Part shown: piece by piece, positions 1 through 11,350 of the stretch
Layout: each line of letters opens with the position of its first letter
Numbering within the stretch: position 1 is the first letter of the stretch
Source: Sipunculus nudus
Lineage: Eukaryota > Annelida > Sipuncula > Golfingiida > Sipunculidae
Direction: 5' to 3'
NCBI GenBank assembly: GCA_026874595.1
Contig: CM049315.1
Span: forward strand, 35,108,164 to 35,172,163
Length of the DNA: 64,000 nucleotides
Translations under genes and position numbers: made by a program
The notes under the pieces: generated by a model
The model's input: only the letters and a program-made list of their open reading frames with translations
The model's database searches: none
Told to the model about the DNA's origin: nothing

Positions 1-16
1 CTCTCAGCCCCTTCGG

Positions 17-18
<2 letters not shown>

Positions 19-53
<35 letters not shown>

Positions 54-98
54 AGAGAGAGATTTACAAATTAAGAGATATTTGCAGTATGATTTATA

Positions 99-157
<59 letters not shown>
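19..157. repeat. (TA)n microsatellites
   Basis: Two TA tracts (19-50 and 102-157) are separated by a short GA run and AT-rich DNA. They mark the left edge of duplication copy A and match the TA/GA tract at 11222-11346. Confidence 0.95.
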
Positions 158-160
<3 letters not shown>

Positions 161-2460
161 TAAAACCAGTTGACTTGGGATCATGGGACCAGTATTCAAA
201 GTATTCATAAGCAATAGTTCATATTAGTAAAAAGTAACATCTATAGGCTTGCTTATCAATGATATATAATACCTCATATGTGAGCTAACCATGGCCAAGT
301 GTAAGTCTTTCGGATGCCGCCCATACTGTCACGAAACCTTATAAAAAAAGACTTTGTTTTGGCTAGTGCCGTACAGACTAATCCGAAGGCGCCACAAACA
401 TTGTTGACTATTTCACATGATATTTTTTAGTTTCACGGTTTGTTGAAATTTTATTCTACTGTCCACTGTGACTTAGTATGAAAAAAAAAATCTAACTTTT
501 TTTGTAAAAAAAAGTTTATTTTAAAATATAACCTAATTCACTATAGGTCCGAAATTGACCTCAACTTAACGAAAATATCAGCATGTAAAGTTGAAGGCTC
601 TTCGGCAGGAGCAGGACGAATCACCAATATCATTAATCATCAAATCTTTTCGGCCACTTTCGTCACTTTTTTCTACTTTTTGGTTAAGTTTCCTTGAATG
701 CTATTGTCTTCATGAAAGATAATAGAATAAATTGCTAAAATCGGTTCATTTCTTTCTATTACGTCATCACATATACTGAATTTTGCTGCCGGACATAATC
801 GACCGGACAACCCTTGGCATTGTCAACGTTTCCTTCACGCAGCTTTTTCTCAGCAAAAGTTTAATAGATTTGCATTATATTTTGTATATGGTTGGGAAAA
901 GCAGCCACTTGTGTTAACAATATGTAAGTCGCCTAATCCACAGACACCTTAAATAATTTGACATGATTTCACACCTTTACAATGATCAGCCATAAGCAAA
1001 AACAACTTCCTTGCCATATTGATCATAACTACTTCTCTCTTCAGACCATGCAAACCCTGGAGAATATTCAAGAGCCATGCAGGGATCATTTTTTTTTCAG
1101 ATTTTCCTTAATCCAAATTTTCTTCAGGTTTTAAAAATGTATTAACCTGTCAAATTACAGGAAGTTTGTATGAGAATAGAAAAATTCTCTCTTTTTCAGT
1201 ATATTCTGATAGAGCATGTTAGCAGGTAACAATTAGTTATTAGAGACTTTCTCTCTATCTAATCTTTAACGTTTAAGCGTTCTCGCCTAATAAATATCAA
1301 TCATCACCTTTGCTCTCTTAATCCCCAGTATTTGTTTATAATACATTCTCCACACTTCATGTTCACACTTGTTCTTTCAGTGGTCATGAAACAACTTATT
1401 TCCTTACACAATTCAACTTATACCGGAAATTATAGCATACATAAATGGATAACATTGATTACTTTGATTATTTTCTGCCTAATGTGCTACAACCATAAAT
1501 CTTTATAGTCTCTTTAGCAATTCATTTAATACGGACATGACTTAATGACTTCTGTTACATTTAAGATTGTACTTTGCGAAGGTTGCCTAAGGGCCAGCGA
1601 TGAGCATACCGTTGGCTTGAAAATCCACATAAAGTCGCTTATTCTGACTAGTGAATTTAATAAATTTGCAGGAAAATAGCCTAATTAAAGAGCGAAAATT
1701 AGTCGCTCATGCAAGGTTTGTGTTCAGGTGTGGTACACGGTGTGACTCCGTGCAATCAAATGCTATTATATATTTTTGTATCAACTAAGATGTAGGTCGT
1801 TTTTAATTGACCGGTTGGTTTAATTCTTACCCAAGTTATTTAAAAATAATGAAAGGATTGAAATGGAAATTTGTTGTGGGTTCAGTATAAGGTTGACAAT
1901 GTCATCGACGGTATCAGTCTCACTTATAGTCATTCTGGGCTGTGCATTTTTTACTGTTTCTCCTCTGCGTGCAGCAAACAAACAAAGCAACCATATTAGC
2001 GCTATAAGGTTACTCATTAACACATTTGCCTGCCGCCTATGATAAGTGGCTAATTATTACCGGATGGAGAGAGCGCCTTTTTGTAAAACTGTGACTAGGC
2101 GTCTTAGCGTTGAATGTTTAAAGAACAGGACGTGAATGCACAACCTTGTTGTCACGAGTCCAGTGCCGTTCCTCTCTCGACATGCAGGCGGATAACCCCA
2201 TAAGGCCAAGAAACTCGCTGCAATCGCTGCACTATTGTGACGAAATATATGTATGCTTTACTAGACAGAGTGATTCGTTCTCAAATTCATGTATATTCAA
2301 CAATTTGATACAACCCTTCGCACATTCCAAAGTTATATATGCAGTGAAAGTTATATCCGCATTCAAAGCCAGTTTTCAAATACTTTAAAGTGCTTTCGGG
2401 TGCTGCTTCATAAAGAAATGACCACAGTATATTAAATGAAAAGACGTGCTTGTAGAACAA
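158..2460. other. Gene-free flank of copy A
   Basis: No coding region or RNA gene could be supported here. The sequence aligns in patches to copy B (for example 176-238 with about 11513-11580, and 1580-1720 with about 13245-13390). Small open frames at 1820-2023 and 2146-2388 have no recognisable similarity and are not conserved in copy B. Confidence 0.6.
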
Positions 2461-2462
2461 CG

Positions 2463-2468
2463 TTTATT
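2463..2468 (-). promoter_or_regulatory. Polyadenylation signal of receptor A
   Basis: The plus strand reads TTTATT, i.e. AATAAA in the gene's sense, about 730 bases past the stop codon at 3196. It lies in a block conserved with copy B, where the hexamer is at 13895-13900. That supports a long 3'UTR that is retained in both copies. Confidence 0.5.
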
Positions 2469-3195
2469 ATATCACGAGAAATATCCATTTACCTGGAACA
2501 AGAGCGACCAGACTGAAACAACTTTGATAGATAGAGATTAAATCAATTGAACACCTTTAACTAACACACAGACATATATAAAAGAAACGCATAGACCTTA
2601 ACAAAATTACATCATGAAATTCTTGTATAATTACATATCAATCTAATACCTTACACAAATAGTTACGACAGCTGTGTAAGCCTTGTAGTACTGAAGCTGG
2701 TATGTGTTTGACATGTGTTATCGCCATATACATCAGAGTATATCAATATGAATATTCAGTTATATATTCTTTAAATAAATGTGTATACACATTTATAATA
2801 CAAGTAATGTCATGTCCTTGTACAACCTCGGACTAATCTTTGTTTCAATATAGGCGTATATTAAATTGATATTAAATTTATGATGGACTATAGCCTTCCT
2901 CAGTTTAACCAATAACCAAAGTAATCTGAGTTGGTCCTTTGGTTGTGTTAACACACACATGTATACATACAGCTTCAACTTTTGTTTTCCATATAATTTT
3001 ACGAGGCAAAATACTTCTAATAGTCACTTTATATTATTCAAATAGATATAATAAACACGTACACGTCAATTGTTCAAAGTCTTGTGACAAAATACAAGCT
3101 GTACATTTCGGGAGTAGTCTTCAGTTGTGAATTTGTGCAATAGTTTACATTTTATGATTCACGTGCTGAATTCGTGAAGCTCAACCTTTATAATT

Positions 3196-4452
3196 TCACT
3201 GGTTTGAAGTTGCTTGTGGTTTGGCATCTGACAGTCCACAAAACATCGTTTTTAAGATTCTTCTGAAAGACTCCCCGAACCATATATAGATGAGAAAGTT
3301 AATCGAAGCATTTACGTTTAACATTATAGTATTGACGGTACTGATAGCGCGGTATATCCCTCCACACAGATTCCCCATGATTGCTAGCGTGGTACGGGCA
3401 ATGGGCCGCCAGACTTGACAGACCAAGAACACTAGCACAACAGCAATCAGGATTTTAGTGATATCATCTTTGGCGACAGTGTTCACGCTTGTCATTGATG
3501 CCCTGCGTTTGTTAGCCACGCGAACAGCCCTGATCAGTAGAATCGACAGAACGGTCAGAGTAGATAGTGGCACTCCGTAAGCTACAATGGAATACAGCAC
3601 ACTGCGGTACAGGATCTGGTAGATAGGGTCTTTCCCTAAACTGGTAAATTGATAACCGTAGATCGTTTTATCAGCGGTTTGCACGGGCACAACCTCGATG
3701 TCAAAGAATACAGGTAGTAAGTAGACAACTGAGCCCACGTGTACGAAAAATAACTGCCACTTGGCGACGGTGGGCCGACACAGGCGGGCGGCGTGGTGAG
3801 GGCGGCAAACAGCAATGTAGCGGTGACAGGTAAGAATTACTATGGTATACGTGGAAATAAGCTGACAAAGACCAAGTAGTATAATTACGAGCCGGAAAGC
3901 GTATATGAACGGGCCATTAGTTTTCATTACATTGAAGAAAGTTTCAGCAATTGGTTGGATGACTCGTATCAACAGCATAATCAGCAAGTAAACTGAGTCC
4001 CATATCGCCAGAACGGATAACAGCAATGATGACGTCATACTGCTTGACATGCGTCTCAGCACAACTATCGATATGCCGTTACCGACCAGTCCACTCACTG
4101 AAAGTACCCCGTATACGATGCTTGTCGCCAGGTCTACATCTCTGCAGGACTTGCGTCCTGCTGCAGCGGCTCCTGTACCTGACACGTTCCCCATTTCTGA
4201 TGAGTTCTCACCTGGATAGCTGACCAAATTTGCAGTTACAGTGGTTTTTACAGGGTTTGTCGGTTCAGTGTCCGCGCTTCTAGATATGGTATTCGTCGAG
4301 TCTATGGCCGGTTGGCTTGAGGGCGTACCGTGGCCTCTCTGTTTTGGACTCCATGTTGCCCATGTAGTTTTGTTTTGTTGCTCTTCAAATCTTGTAGCTC
4401 CTAGTTGAAGCAGGGAGGCCAGCGTGACCACCGTCAGCATGCGAGACCACAT
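3196..4452 (-). CDS. Class A GPCR, FMRFamide-receptor-like (copy A)
   Basis: Intronless coding exon of 418 residues for a seven-transmembrane peptide-type receptor. Visible parts: signal peptide at about 1-20; a Ser/Thr-rich ectodomain to about 105 with sequons at N27, N83 and N89; TM1 with GNG (124-126); LAIWD in TM2 (148-152); HRY in place of DRY at 210-212; W232 in TM4; CQVWRP in TM6 (345-350); NFLIY in place of NPxxY at 385-389. The usual Cys at the top of TM3 and in extracellular loop 2 are both absent; C103 before TM1 and C363 in loop 3 could pair instead. The start ATG lies 10 bases after a conserved acceptor (TTTCCTTACAG), so the 5'UTR is spliced. The LAxWD motif resembles invertebrate FMRFamide-receptor-like orphans; the ligand is unknown. 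Its sister is at 14638-15897. Confidence 0.9.
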   Translation of the reverse strand: MWSRMLTVVTLASLLQLGATRFEEQQNKTTWATWSPKQRGHGTPSSQPAIDSTNTISRSADTEPTNPVKTTVTANLVSYPGENSSEMGNVSGTGAAAAGRKSCRDVDLATSIVYGVLSVSGLVGNGISIVVLRRMSSSMTSSLLLSVLAIWDSVYLLIMLLIRVIQPIAETFFNVMKTNGPFIYAFRLVIILLGLCQLISTYTIVILTCHRYIAVCRPHHAARLCRPTVAKWQLFFVHVGSVVYLLPVFFDIEVVPVQTADKTIYGYQFTSLGKDPIYQILYRSVLYSIVAYGVPLSTLTVLSILLIRAVRVANKRRASMTSVNTVAKDDITKILIAVVLVFLVCQVWRPIARTTLAIMGNLCGGIYRAISTVNTIMLNVNASINFLIYIWFGESFRRILKTMFCGLSDAKPQATSNQ

Positions 4453-5256
4453 TCTTTAAATTCTGTAAGGAAACGCTTTGGCTTGTCATGCAATATTGTA
4501 AGACTGATTGATACAAACACGATTGCACCTAACGGTTTATAAGTAATTACCCGGAAAATTTAATCACGTGCTTACGATTTGTAAACATTGCAGTGAATCA
4601 TAGTCTCTAATGACTTCGTTACAGTTAATATTACAATCAGGGATTTTGTAAAAGAGACGGATAATGAAAAAATCCATACCCTTGCAACAGGTCACAACAC
4701 TGCAGAACAGCAAAATATCACAAAAATAATGGTATATATAAAATTACATTATTTAATTTAAAGGTTTTTACATTAATCTCTCGGTTTATCTTATAGATTT
4801 TTTTTTGTGGGACACACCACGGTAAAACTTTGTTGCCGATGCAGTTGGTTTTAAAATTGTTTTATTTTTCCTTTGTCATATTAACATAATTCTTTTTTTA
4901 CAGAAATTTCTGGTAATATTATGAGTTCATTTCAAATATTGTTTGCTGCTCATAGCCCTATTCTGGTCAAGATGGGAAAAAAATGTTTCCCCAAGGTAGT
5001 GGCGTTTCATATCCCCCTTAATGGTAACCAATGAGAGAGCATACCACTCAAGAGGCGCGGCGATTGGTCGGCAGTATCTAAAGCATAGAGGATTCAACGT
5101 ATATGGAATAAATAATGTTACGAATCCTTTCCATTAGGTGTGTTGCCGTTTCAGGACAGGGGACAACAAAAAGCGCTAAAAAGGTCGTTCATTATATAAC
5201 GTTAACGATGGAAGATAAGGCTTTAGATACGTGCCGCTTTTGGTTTATGTTACCTG

Positions 5257-5261
<5 letters not shown>

Positions 5262-5316
<55 letters not shown>
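5262..5316. repeat. (TA)n microsatellite
   Basis: Uninterrupted TA tract inside the 5'UTR intron. It sits at the position homologous to 16679-16752 in copy B, so the tract existed before the duplication. Confidence 0.95.
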
Positions 5317-5320
<4 letters not shown>

Positions 5321-6564
5321 AATGCAGAAAGGGTACAAATCACAAAACTAGTACGATTGATAATTGTACCAAGGCTTCTGTGTAAAAGCTTTGCAACAGA
5401 TTTTTGAAAAGGCAATCATAAATTAGATTATATGACAACATGAACTATATTATAAAAGGAAGCTATGTGTTTTTTTCCGATCAAATTAATGAAAACAAGC
5501 AATTAAAAAAATTAAAACAGTAACACCAATATTTTAAGTAGATAACTTATTCTGAACAAAAAAAAAAAAACTGAAGCACTGTTGAGTAAAAAGATCCAGT
5601 AATATAACATCACAAAATGAACAGTATTATGGGAAGTAGGTGGGTGTATTCATTGCATTAAATAAAGCATTGTTGAAGTTGGTAAGTTTGCGAGACTTCT
5701 CAAGTGAGACTGTTTCTCATTGGTCTTGCACCTCTACTGATCTTATTGATCTTGTAATCTCAGGTTCGGATTCATTGTCACCATGCTTCTGTGTTGTGGT
5801 TGCGGGTGGAAAAAACTAGCCAGAACTGCTGAGGAAATATGAATAGTACCAAAAGAAAAAAGAGGAGTTATATTAGAGTATGTGAACCTACTAATCAACA
5901 ACCGTCCTTTGTCATCTGAAACTTTGATCTCATTATGCAGGGGGTGAAACTTCTTAAGTGAGACTGTTTTTCATTGATCTAGTAACTTTCCTATTAATAA
6001 CTGAGGGTCATTCCCAGAGAGTGAGAGAGAGAGAGAGAGAGAAGTTAAAAAGGAAAAGTACGATGAGGGTTTATTGCTTTTTATTATATTCTATCGCATT
6101 CAAGAAAAACATTATTTGATTTCATTTAGCAAATGCTCGGATATCCTTCATCCACAGAACAGTGTGTGCTTGCATACAAGTCTGAAACTAAAAGCTATGA
6201 ATTTCGATCTGTGATGAAGAAGATTTTTCCGTATATACCGTAAGACAAACGCTTTCAGATTTAATAAATTATCTTCTTCCCATAATAATATTTAGGATTC
6301 ATTCAATATATGATGAACTAATTTATCTCAACATGTTTTTTTTATTCATGCATTTAGGTCAAATAAACGTATAGCTACTTCCCAAACATATATGCAATTT
6401 ATGACTGCAACCTCACATGTCGGTTACAAATTTATTATGACAGAGCGCTTCGGTACGATTAGTAATCATTTCAGTCAAGATCCCTATTGTTATTTGTACT
6501 ATTCGCAATACCAGTACAAATCACAACTACCACCGGTAGTCGTACAATTTGCAATCTGATATCG

Positions 6565-6565
<1 letters not shown>

Positions 6566-6616
<51 letters not shown>
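6566..6616. repeat. (TA)n microsatellite
   Basis: TA tract in the receptor A intron. No equivalent tract is evident in copy B at that place, so it probably expanded in copy A. Confidence 0.9.
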
Positions 6617-6618
<2 letters not shown>

Positions 6619-7051
6619 TCAGCATAACTTAGATATTTATATATACATGTAATTTTGAATGTTACTCTTTAGGGATACTGGCCATGCTAATGAACCCAAG
6701 GACACGATTCGGTAAATATATGAGCAGTTTATGGAGTTTGGATTTTTTTTGGAAATTCACAGGTACACGAAGTATATGTTTTACCTGATACGCTTTGTAA
6801 ATTCAAATCTATTCATTTTTTTTTTCAGTGCGGTGATACTTAGCTAACATTCAACATCCCACTATGGTTCCTTTAATTGTTTGTCGAAGGAACATGCAAA
6901 CGACCAATATCCCGTAATGTGAGCAACTAAAACAGGGCTGTATGTAAGAATTCCCTATGGAAAAAAATGCACGTTCGTGAACAAAGTCATGAACGAAGCA
7001 TATTAAAATAGATATTTAATTTGCATATACATTTGTATTATCAAGTCACAT

Positions 7052-7053
<2 letters not shown>

Positions 7054-7110
<57 letters not shown>
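7054..7110. repeat. (TA)n microsatellite
   Basis: TA tract in the receptor A intron near the 5' noncoding exon. Copy B has ordinary AT-rich sequence here. Confidence 0.9.
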
Positions 7111-7112
<2 letters not shown>

Positions 7113-7370
7113 TCTGTAATGAGTCAATAAGACCGTTATCCATTAAACACGGGAGAAATAATAATTTATCTTCATTTACATATACGATGCATCTAGTTTC
7201 GATGTACACTAAAAATATCATTATATTTAGAAGATCTGTCTGCAACAAAATAAAATGTAACAATTAGACATTTTGCTTGTAACATAGAGATACTACAGTT
7301 TATCATAAAACAAACATTCTTTTCATACTTATGCATCATTTAAACAAGAGAAAAAAGTGTATATACTTAC

Positions 7371-7425
7371 TTGTTTCAGCTGTCCCTGTTTCAGCTGTCC
7401 CGACGAACCTGTCATTATGTGGCCG
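7371..7425 (-). other. 5' noncoding exon of receptor A
   Basis: In the sense direction this short stretch ends in GCTGAAACAA followed by GTAAGTATATAC, a strong donor. Copy B has GCTGAAACAT followed by the same donor at 19857. The 5' end is estimated from a TATA-like box at 7441-7448. A 16-base motif with GCTGAAACA is duplicated in copy A only. RNA data would settle the exact start. Confidence 0.45.
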
Positions 7426-7440
7426 GAATTGAGGTTAGAG

Positions 7441-7575
7441 CATATAAATGGCACCCGCAGTTTGCTTTTCGGTCATGTAACCTCGGTTCTGCCAGTGATC
7501 GATCGGCACACCCTCCGGTCTTCAAGATGATTGGTGAATGTGTATGACGTGTACAGCGATCGGTAAATTTGAGCT
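7441..7575 (-). promoter_or_regulatory. Proximal promoter of receptor A
   Basis: This block is far more conserved with copy B than its surroundings. Positions 7458-7517 match 19931-19990 for 60 bases without a difference. It contains a TATA-like TTTATATG (sense, 7448 to 7441), a CCAAT box (plus-strand ATTGG at 7530-7534) and a CRE-like TGACGT at 7545-7550. Position relative to the predicted exon and the conservation support a promoter; binding proteins are inference. Confidence 0.5.
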
Positions 7576-7980
7576 GGAAGCTAGGCTTTACTTCGAAATA
7601 TAAATTTTCTTGACCTTTCAATTTACTTTCCGAAAAGTTATTGCGCATATTATTGAGTTATTACAACCTGTAAGCAGTTCATTCGGCTGTTCCAAAGCCC
7701 AATGGCTTTGGCGGATCAGACGATATTGGATTCAATTCTGTATTGATACAGTTAAATAACGTCATAGAAATTTCTAACATAGACCACCAAGGGAGAACTT
7801 AAACTTGTTTTCACAACAAATAAAATATATACAACCGAAGCAGACATGCACCCAGTCTCGTAAAGCCCGAATTTTTAAATCGAGACATTAGCTATTTTGT
7901 TTTTATTTCAGCAACAGTACTGTTTAATTGTAATATAAAAGATAATAGATAGTCAATGCTTTCTCAAATATTAATTGTAG

Positions 7981-8004
7981 TCATACATACATACATACAT
8001 ACAT
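7981..8004. repeat. (TACA)n microsatellite
   Basis: Six copies of a tetranucleotide near the right end of duplication copy A; copy B has only the first unit or two. Confidence 0.9.
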
Positions 8005-8070
8005 TTTTTACATCTAGCTTACCGCCTCACGGATGACACAATAGTGAAAGACCAGAACAATTTGTTGCTT

Positions 8071-10019
8071 CATAAAAAAAGTTCATAAAAAATTCACATA
8101 CCCATGTCAAAAACAAAGTTGAAATAAAGACCTGGAGATATAGAAGATTAATTGGTGTTCGTAGGCATATAGAATTTATTCGAAAGACTCTTAACAATGG
8201 CACCGGAGGCTGGCTTGATTAGATGGCGCTTCAAGCAAGTATGTAGTGGATTTCTACATGGGTATGACTCTTCGTCTTCGGATATGTCATTTTGTCATGA
8301 ATGAAGTCATTCTGCATCTCGTAAGTTGTGCAATTTCCTTTTGATTCTCCTCATTATAAGCTAAGCCTATTACTATTATAATTCGTTCCAACATCCCTGT
8401 TCTCCTGTTTTTCGCGACCATTTTTGGGCAAGTCAAAGTACTGCAAAAGATTTTACATAAAGGACAGAGAGAGGAAAATGCGTAATTAACAATATAAAGA
8501 TAATAAACCACCACGTCATTTAACCAATTTAAATTATTCTATAAGAAAAAAGTCTGTTTTGAAGTGCAACTTACCACCATACTATGTAATGGACATAGAA
8601 GAAAACACTAATGATAATAATAGATGTTACGTATAAAAGGACCGCGTGACCAATGTTCAAGAGTTGTCGATCCCTCTTTAAAACGAGCCTTGTATTCTAT
8701 TCATGACGCTCTTAACAGTTACATCACACATTTTGTCATAATGTATCCTTGCGGGACAAACAATGATCGCTAGTGAAGGACGTCATGAATCCTGGATACA
8801 AAACAACCAATCTAACCGAAACGTCATTGAATAATATTATATCATTAGTAAACGATTGATGCAAACTTTTTTTCAAACTGTATTTTCTTGTTGCTGTCAT
8901 TTGTGCAATTTATGTTTTGCAACATAAATTTGTTTTGTGTAACATGAAAATAATCGCTAAAATATTGGATAAGGATGGTTAAAAAGACTCTTACTGAGTA
9001 AATATATATTTTTTACTTTGTGCAGTAAAACAACATTTTCCGGAATAAACCATTTGAGTAAGTTTTCTTCCGAATCCTTAGTGAGCTCCCATACTTGATA
9101 GCCTTATGAAAGGTAAAATGTAAAGGTGTAGAAATGGTACGAAAATTTGCGGGTATGTTTGATCATATCGATCTCCGTCAAGTCGAAAAACATCCATCAG
9201 AAAAGTATTACATATTGTAAGGTAATTCTTTCTGGAAAGAAATGATTCACTTGTGAACAATATTGGTGGTGACATAGCGAGTACATTATGGAACCATGGA
9301 GTATTGTGTCAATCTTACTCATCAAGTAGTTGTGGTTATCAGACGTTTTTCCTCTTTTGATCTCTGGTATCAATCACTTCTTCCCTTAGGGCACACACAC
9401 GAGACCGGGTAATTGGAAAAAAAACTACTGTGTTAATAAATAAAAAGGAGGCTATTTTAAAGAGCTTGTTGATGGCACCTTTGATTCTTCCTTGATTAGA
9501 CGGTCACACCATTTGTTCCTCTTCTGCATAGTCGATTGCTTTGAAAATGAATGCATTTCTCCTGGTATATGACCCTATTATTTCGTCCGCATGACTGCTC
9601 TCCTTTAGCTGTCCTAGATGACGATCAATACAGGAATCGTTCGACATGTACCTTATCCTTGGCCTAGAACAGTTTATGGACAAGCTCGCCCACCAAAGTA
9701 AAGAACATATATTTTCTTTGCAGCAATGTTGATGGTTTATAATCTGATATTCCCATTTCTGTTAATTCGGGCCTGTTTTTTTCTGTTAGTGTTCTCAGCC
9801 CCTAGGGGAGCAAGCAACCTAGGCAGCCACCATTTTGCTAAAAGTGTATTCGTTCTACTGTCGCCTATGAGCAGTATCCATATACATTTTGGTGGAGCAC
9901 ACCCTTTTGGGGTCTGGTGCTTTCATAACTGGACGCGGACCCACAGCCTTTTGGTCATAAGCCCTAATCAGATTCTAATAAAGGTTGTAAATCATGAATA
10001 ATTATTTCTAGAGGTTTTA
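8071..10019. other. Spacer between duplication copies, no gene seen
   Basis: Unique-looking AT-rich DNA. Open frames of 65-91 codons occur on both strands, but none has a recognisable domain, codon pattern or splice context. Sequence from roughly 9660 on may be the decayed front of the Penelope-like element that becomes recognisable near 10020. Confidence 0.5.
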
Positions 10020-10141
10020 GACGCAACATTAAAACCCCTCTTTCCTGACACACCACTCCTCTGTTTTAAACAATCCCATAATCGACATAAAAATTGGTAC
10101 AAAATCAAAGCTTCAGATATGATAACACAAAAGGTACATTT

Positions 10142-10646
10142 CCAGGTAAAAGACCGCGCTGCCGCACATGCCCACTCATAGTCCGCACGGAAACCCTAAT
10201 AATCCATGGTGCCAAACACACCATTCAGAGACACTGACTGCACCAGTAAAGGTGTAGTCTATGCCATATTATGTAAAATTTGTCCAGGAGTTATTTATAT
10301 AGGCGAAACCAGCCTTATGCTAAGTCTCAGAATTAATGGCCACAGACAGTCCATTAAAGCGCTAGACACTAACTTACCGGTCGGAGAACATTTTTCTCAA
10401 CAGGAACACTCGTCAGAATGCATGCAGATTTGCGTTCTAAAGGGCCACCTTACCGACACACGACAACGACAAATAAGGGAACTAAAAGTGATTGACAAAT
10501 TTGACACCATAAGGAAAGGATTAAATCGCGATGCCGGTTCATGGCACACTACAGACATTGAGACCTACCATAATATTAATAGCACCGAACGACCCCTCCA
10601 TATCGATAATGACGTGACGTGCATACGTGCACATTCCCGGCACTGA
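10142..10646 (+). pseudogene. GIY-YIG endonuclease domain of Penelope-like element
   Basis: The open frame 10206-10646 shows the Penelope GIY-YIG signature: GVVYAI, CKIC, YIGET, LSLR and GH in order, followed by PVGEHF and GLNRDAG. These match the known pattern of the C-terminal endonuclease that nicks DNA for Penelope retrotransposition. The upstream Cys-rich motif (RPRCRTCP) lies in a different frame and runs into a stop near 10236, so at least one frameshift separates it from the domain. The ATG at 10206 is therefore not a biological start. Family assignment is firm; activity is excluded by truncation and frameshift. Confidence 0.8.
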
Positions 10647-11100
10647 TACCGCCGTGTTATGAGATCACCTCTCAGGCTTACACACAATAATAATATCAAG
10701 TAATCGACAAACGTCAGCATCTTATACGTAAACATTCTGATACAGATTATGTAATATATCATTTAATATACCATTTATATATGGATTATCTCTATTCATA
10801 ATCATGGACTTGCACAACCAGATCACCCCTACATCAGTCGTCAATCATCATCAACATTAAGCCGATGAGCATAGTGAACTTCAAACCTTTATTGTGTCAG
10901 AGGACATGAACTAACAATAACCAGGACACTCATAATCTAGCATTATGGGTAATTAACAATGACACACTCGGAACCTGGGTCAGCATGATACATATTCAGA
11001 GTAGCAAATCACATTTCCATTACACTATACCATGCATTATGGTCATTAGAAATTGTTTATCTAACATATATATACAGCCGATTTCTATACCTTTCCACTT

Positions 11101-11173
11101 GACACCTGATGAAGGAGCTATAAGCTTCGAAAGCTCGTGGATGAATTAAACAGTTAGTCAACACTGAGGCGTC
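11101..11173 (+). ncRNA. Hammerhead-ribozyme-like motif in Penelope tail
   Basis: CTGATGA (11106-11112) is followed by a six-pair hairpin (GGAGCT 11114-11119 with AGCTTC 11123-11128, loop ATA) and then GAAA (11129-11132). That is the order of a hammerhead core. GACAC just before the core can pair, with one mismatch, to GGCGTC at 11168-11173. Penelope-like elements are known to carry hammerheads in their terminal repeats, which fits. Against it: an extra A sits before stem II, and no clear stem III or cleavage-site UH was found. It may be a decayed or unusual version. Confidence 0.4.
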
Positions 11174-11217
11174 TTCATCCTGTCATCTATACACTAAGAG
11201 GCTAACACGGCTACACG

Positions 11218-11350
<133 letters not shown>

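Larger units (their letters stand above)
4453..7370 (-). other. 5'UTR intron of receptor A
   Basis: The intron is bounded by GTAAGTAT (sense) at 7370 and down, and by TTTCCTTACAG just before the start codon (acceptor AG at about 4463). Both sites are conserved in copy B, so the intron predates the duplication. It contains (TA)n tracts at 5262-5316, 6566-6616 and 7054-7110, a short GA run near 6020, and no recognisable gene. Confidence 0.6.
19..8070. repeat. Segmental duplication, copy A
   Basis: This block aligns by eye, with indels, to 11222-20565 along its whole length. It holds the receptor gene at 3196-4452, its 3' flank, its 5'UTR intron, its promoter and flanking DNA. Left-end homology starts in a (TA)n/(GA)n tract. 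Right-end homology fades after the shared motif GGATGACACAATAGTGA near 8031. Copy A has only about one and a half units of the 26-bp minisatellite (5719-5762) that is expanded in copy B, and lacks the TIR insert near 18.0-18.5 kb. The part before 19 shows no clear match to copy B, but the window edge prevents a firm breakpoint. Confidence 0.85.

Noticed and set aside
5115-5351. Open frame spanning a (TA)n tract
   Set aside because: Alternating Ile/Tyr codons are produced by the TA repeat itself; the same happens at 7003-7263, 16520-16807, 21418-21704, 27227-27684, 33697-33900, 44303-44521 and 46218-46505.
9726-10001. 91-codon frame before the Penelope remnant
   Set aside because: Does not match reverse transcriptase or endonuclease motifs and lies in unrelated composition; probably chance.
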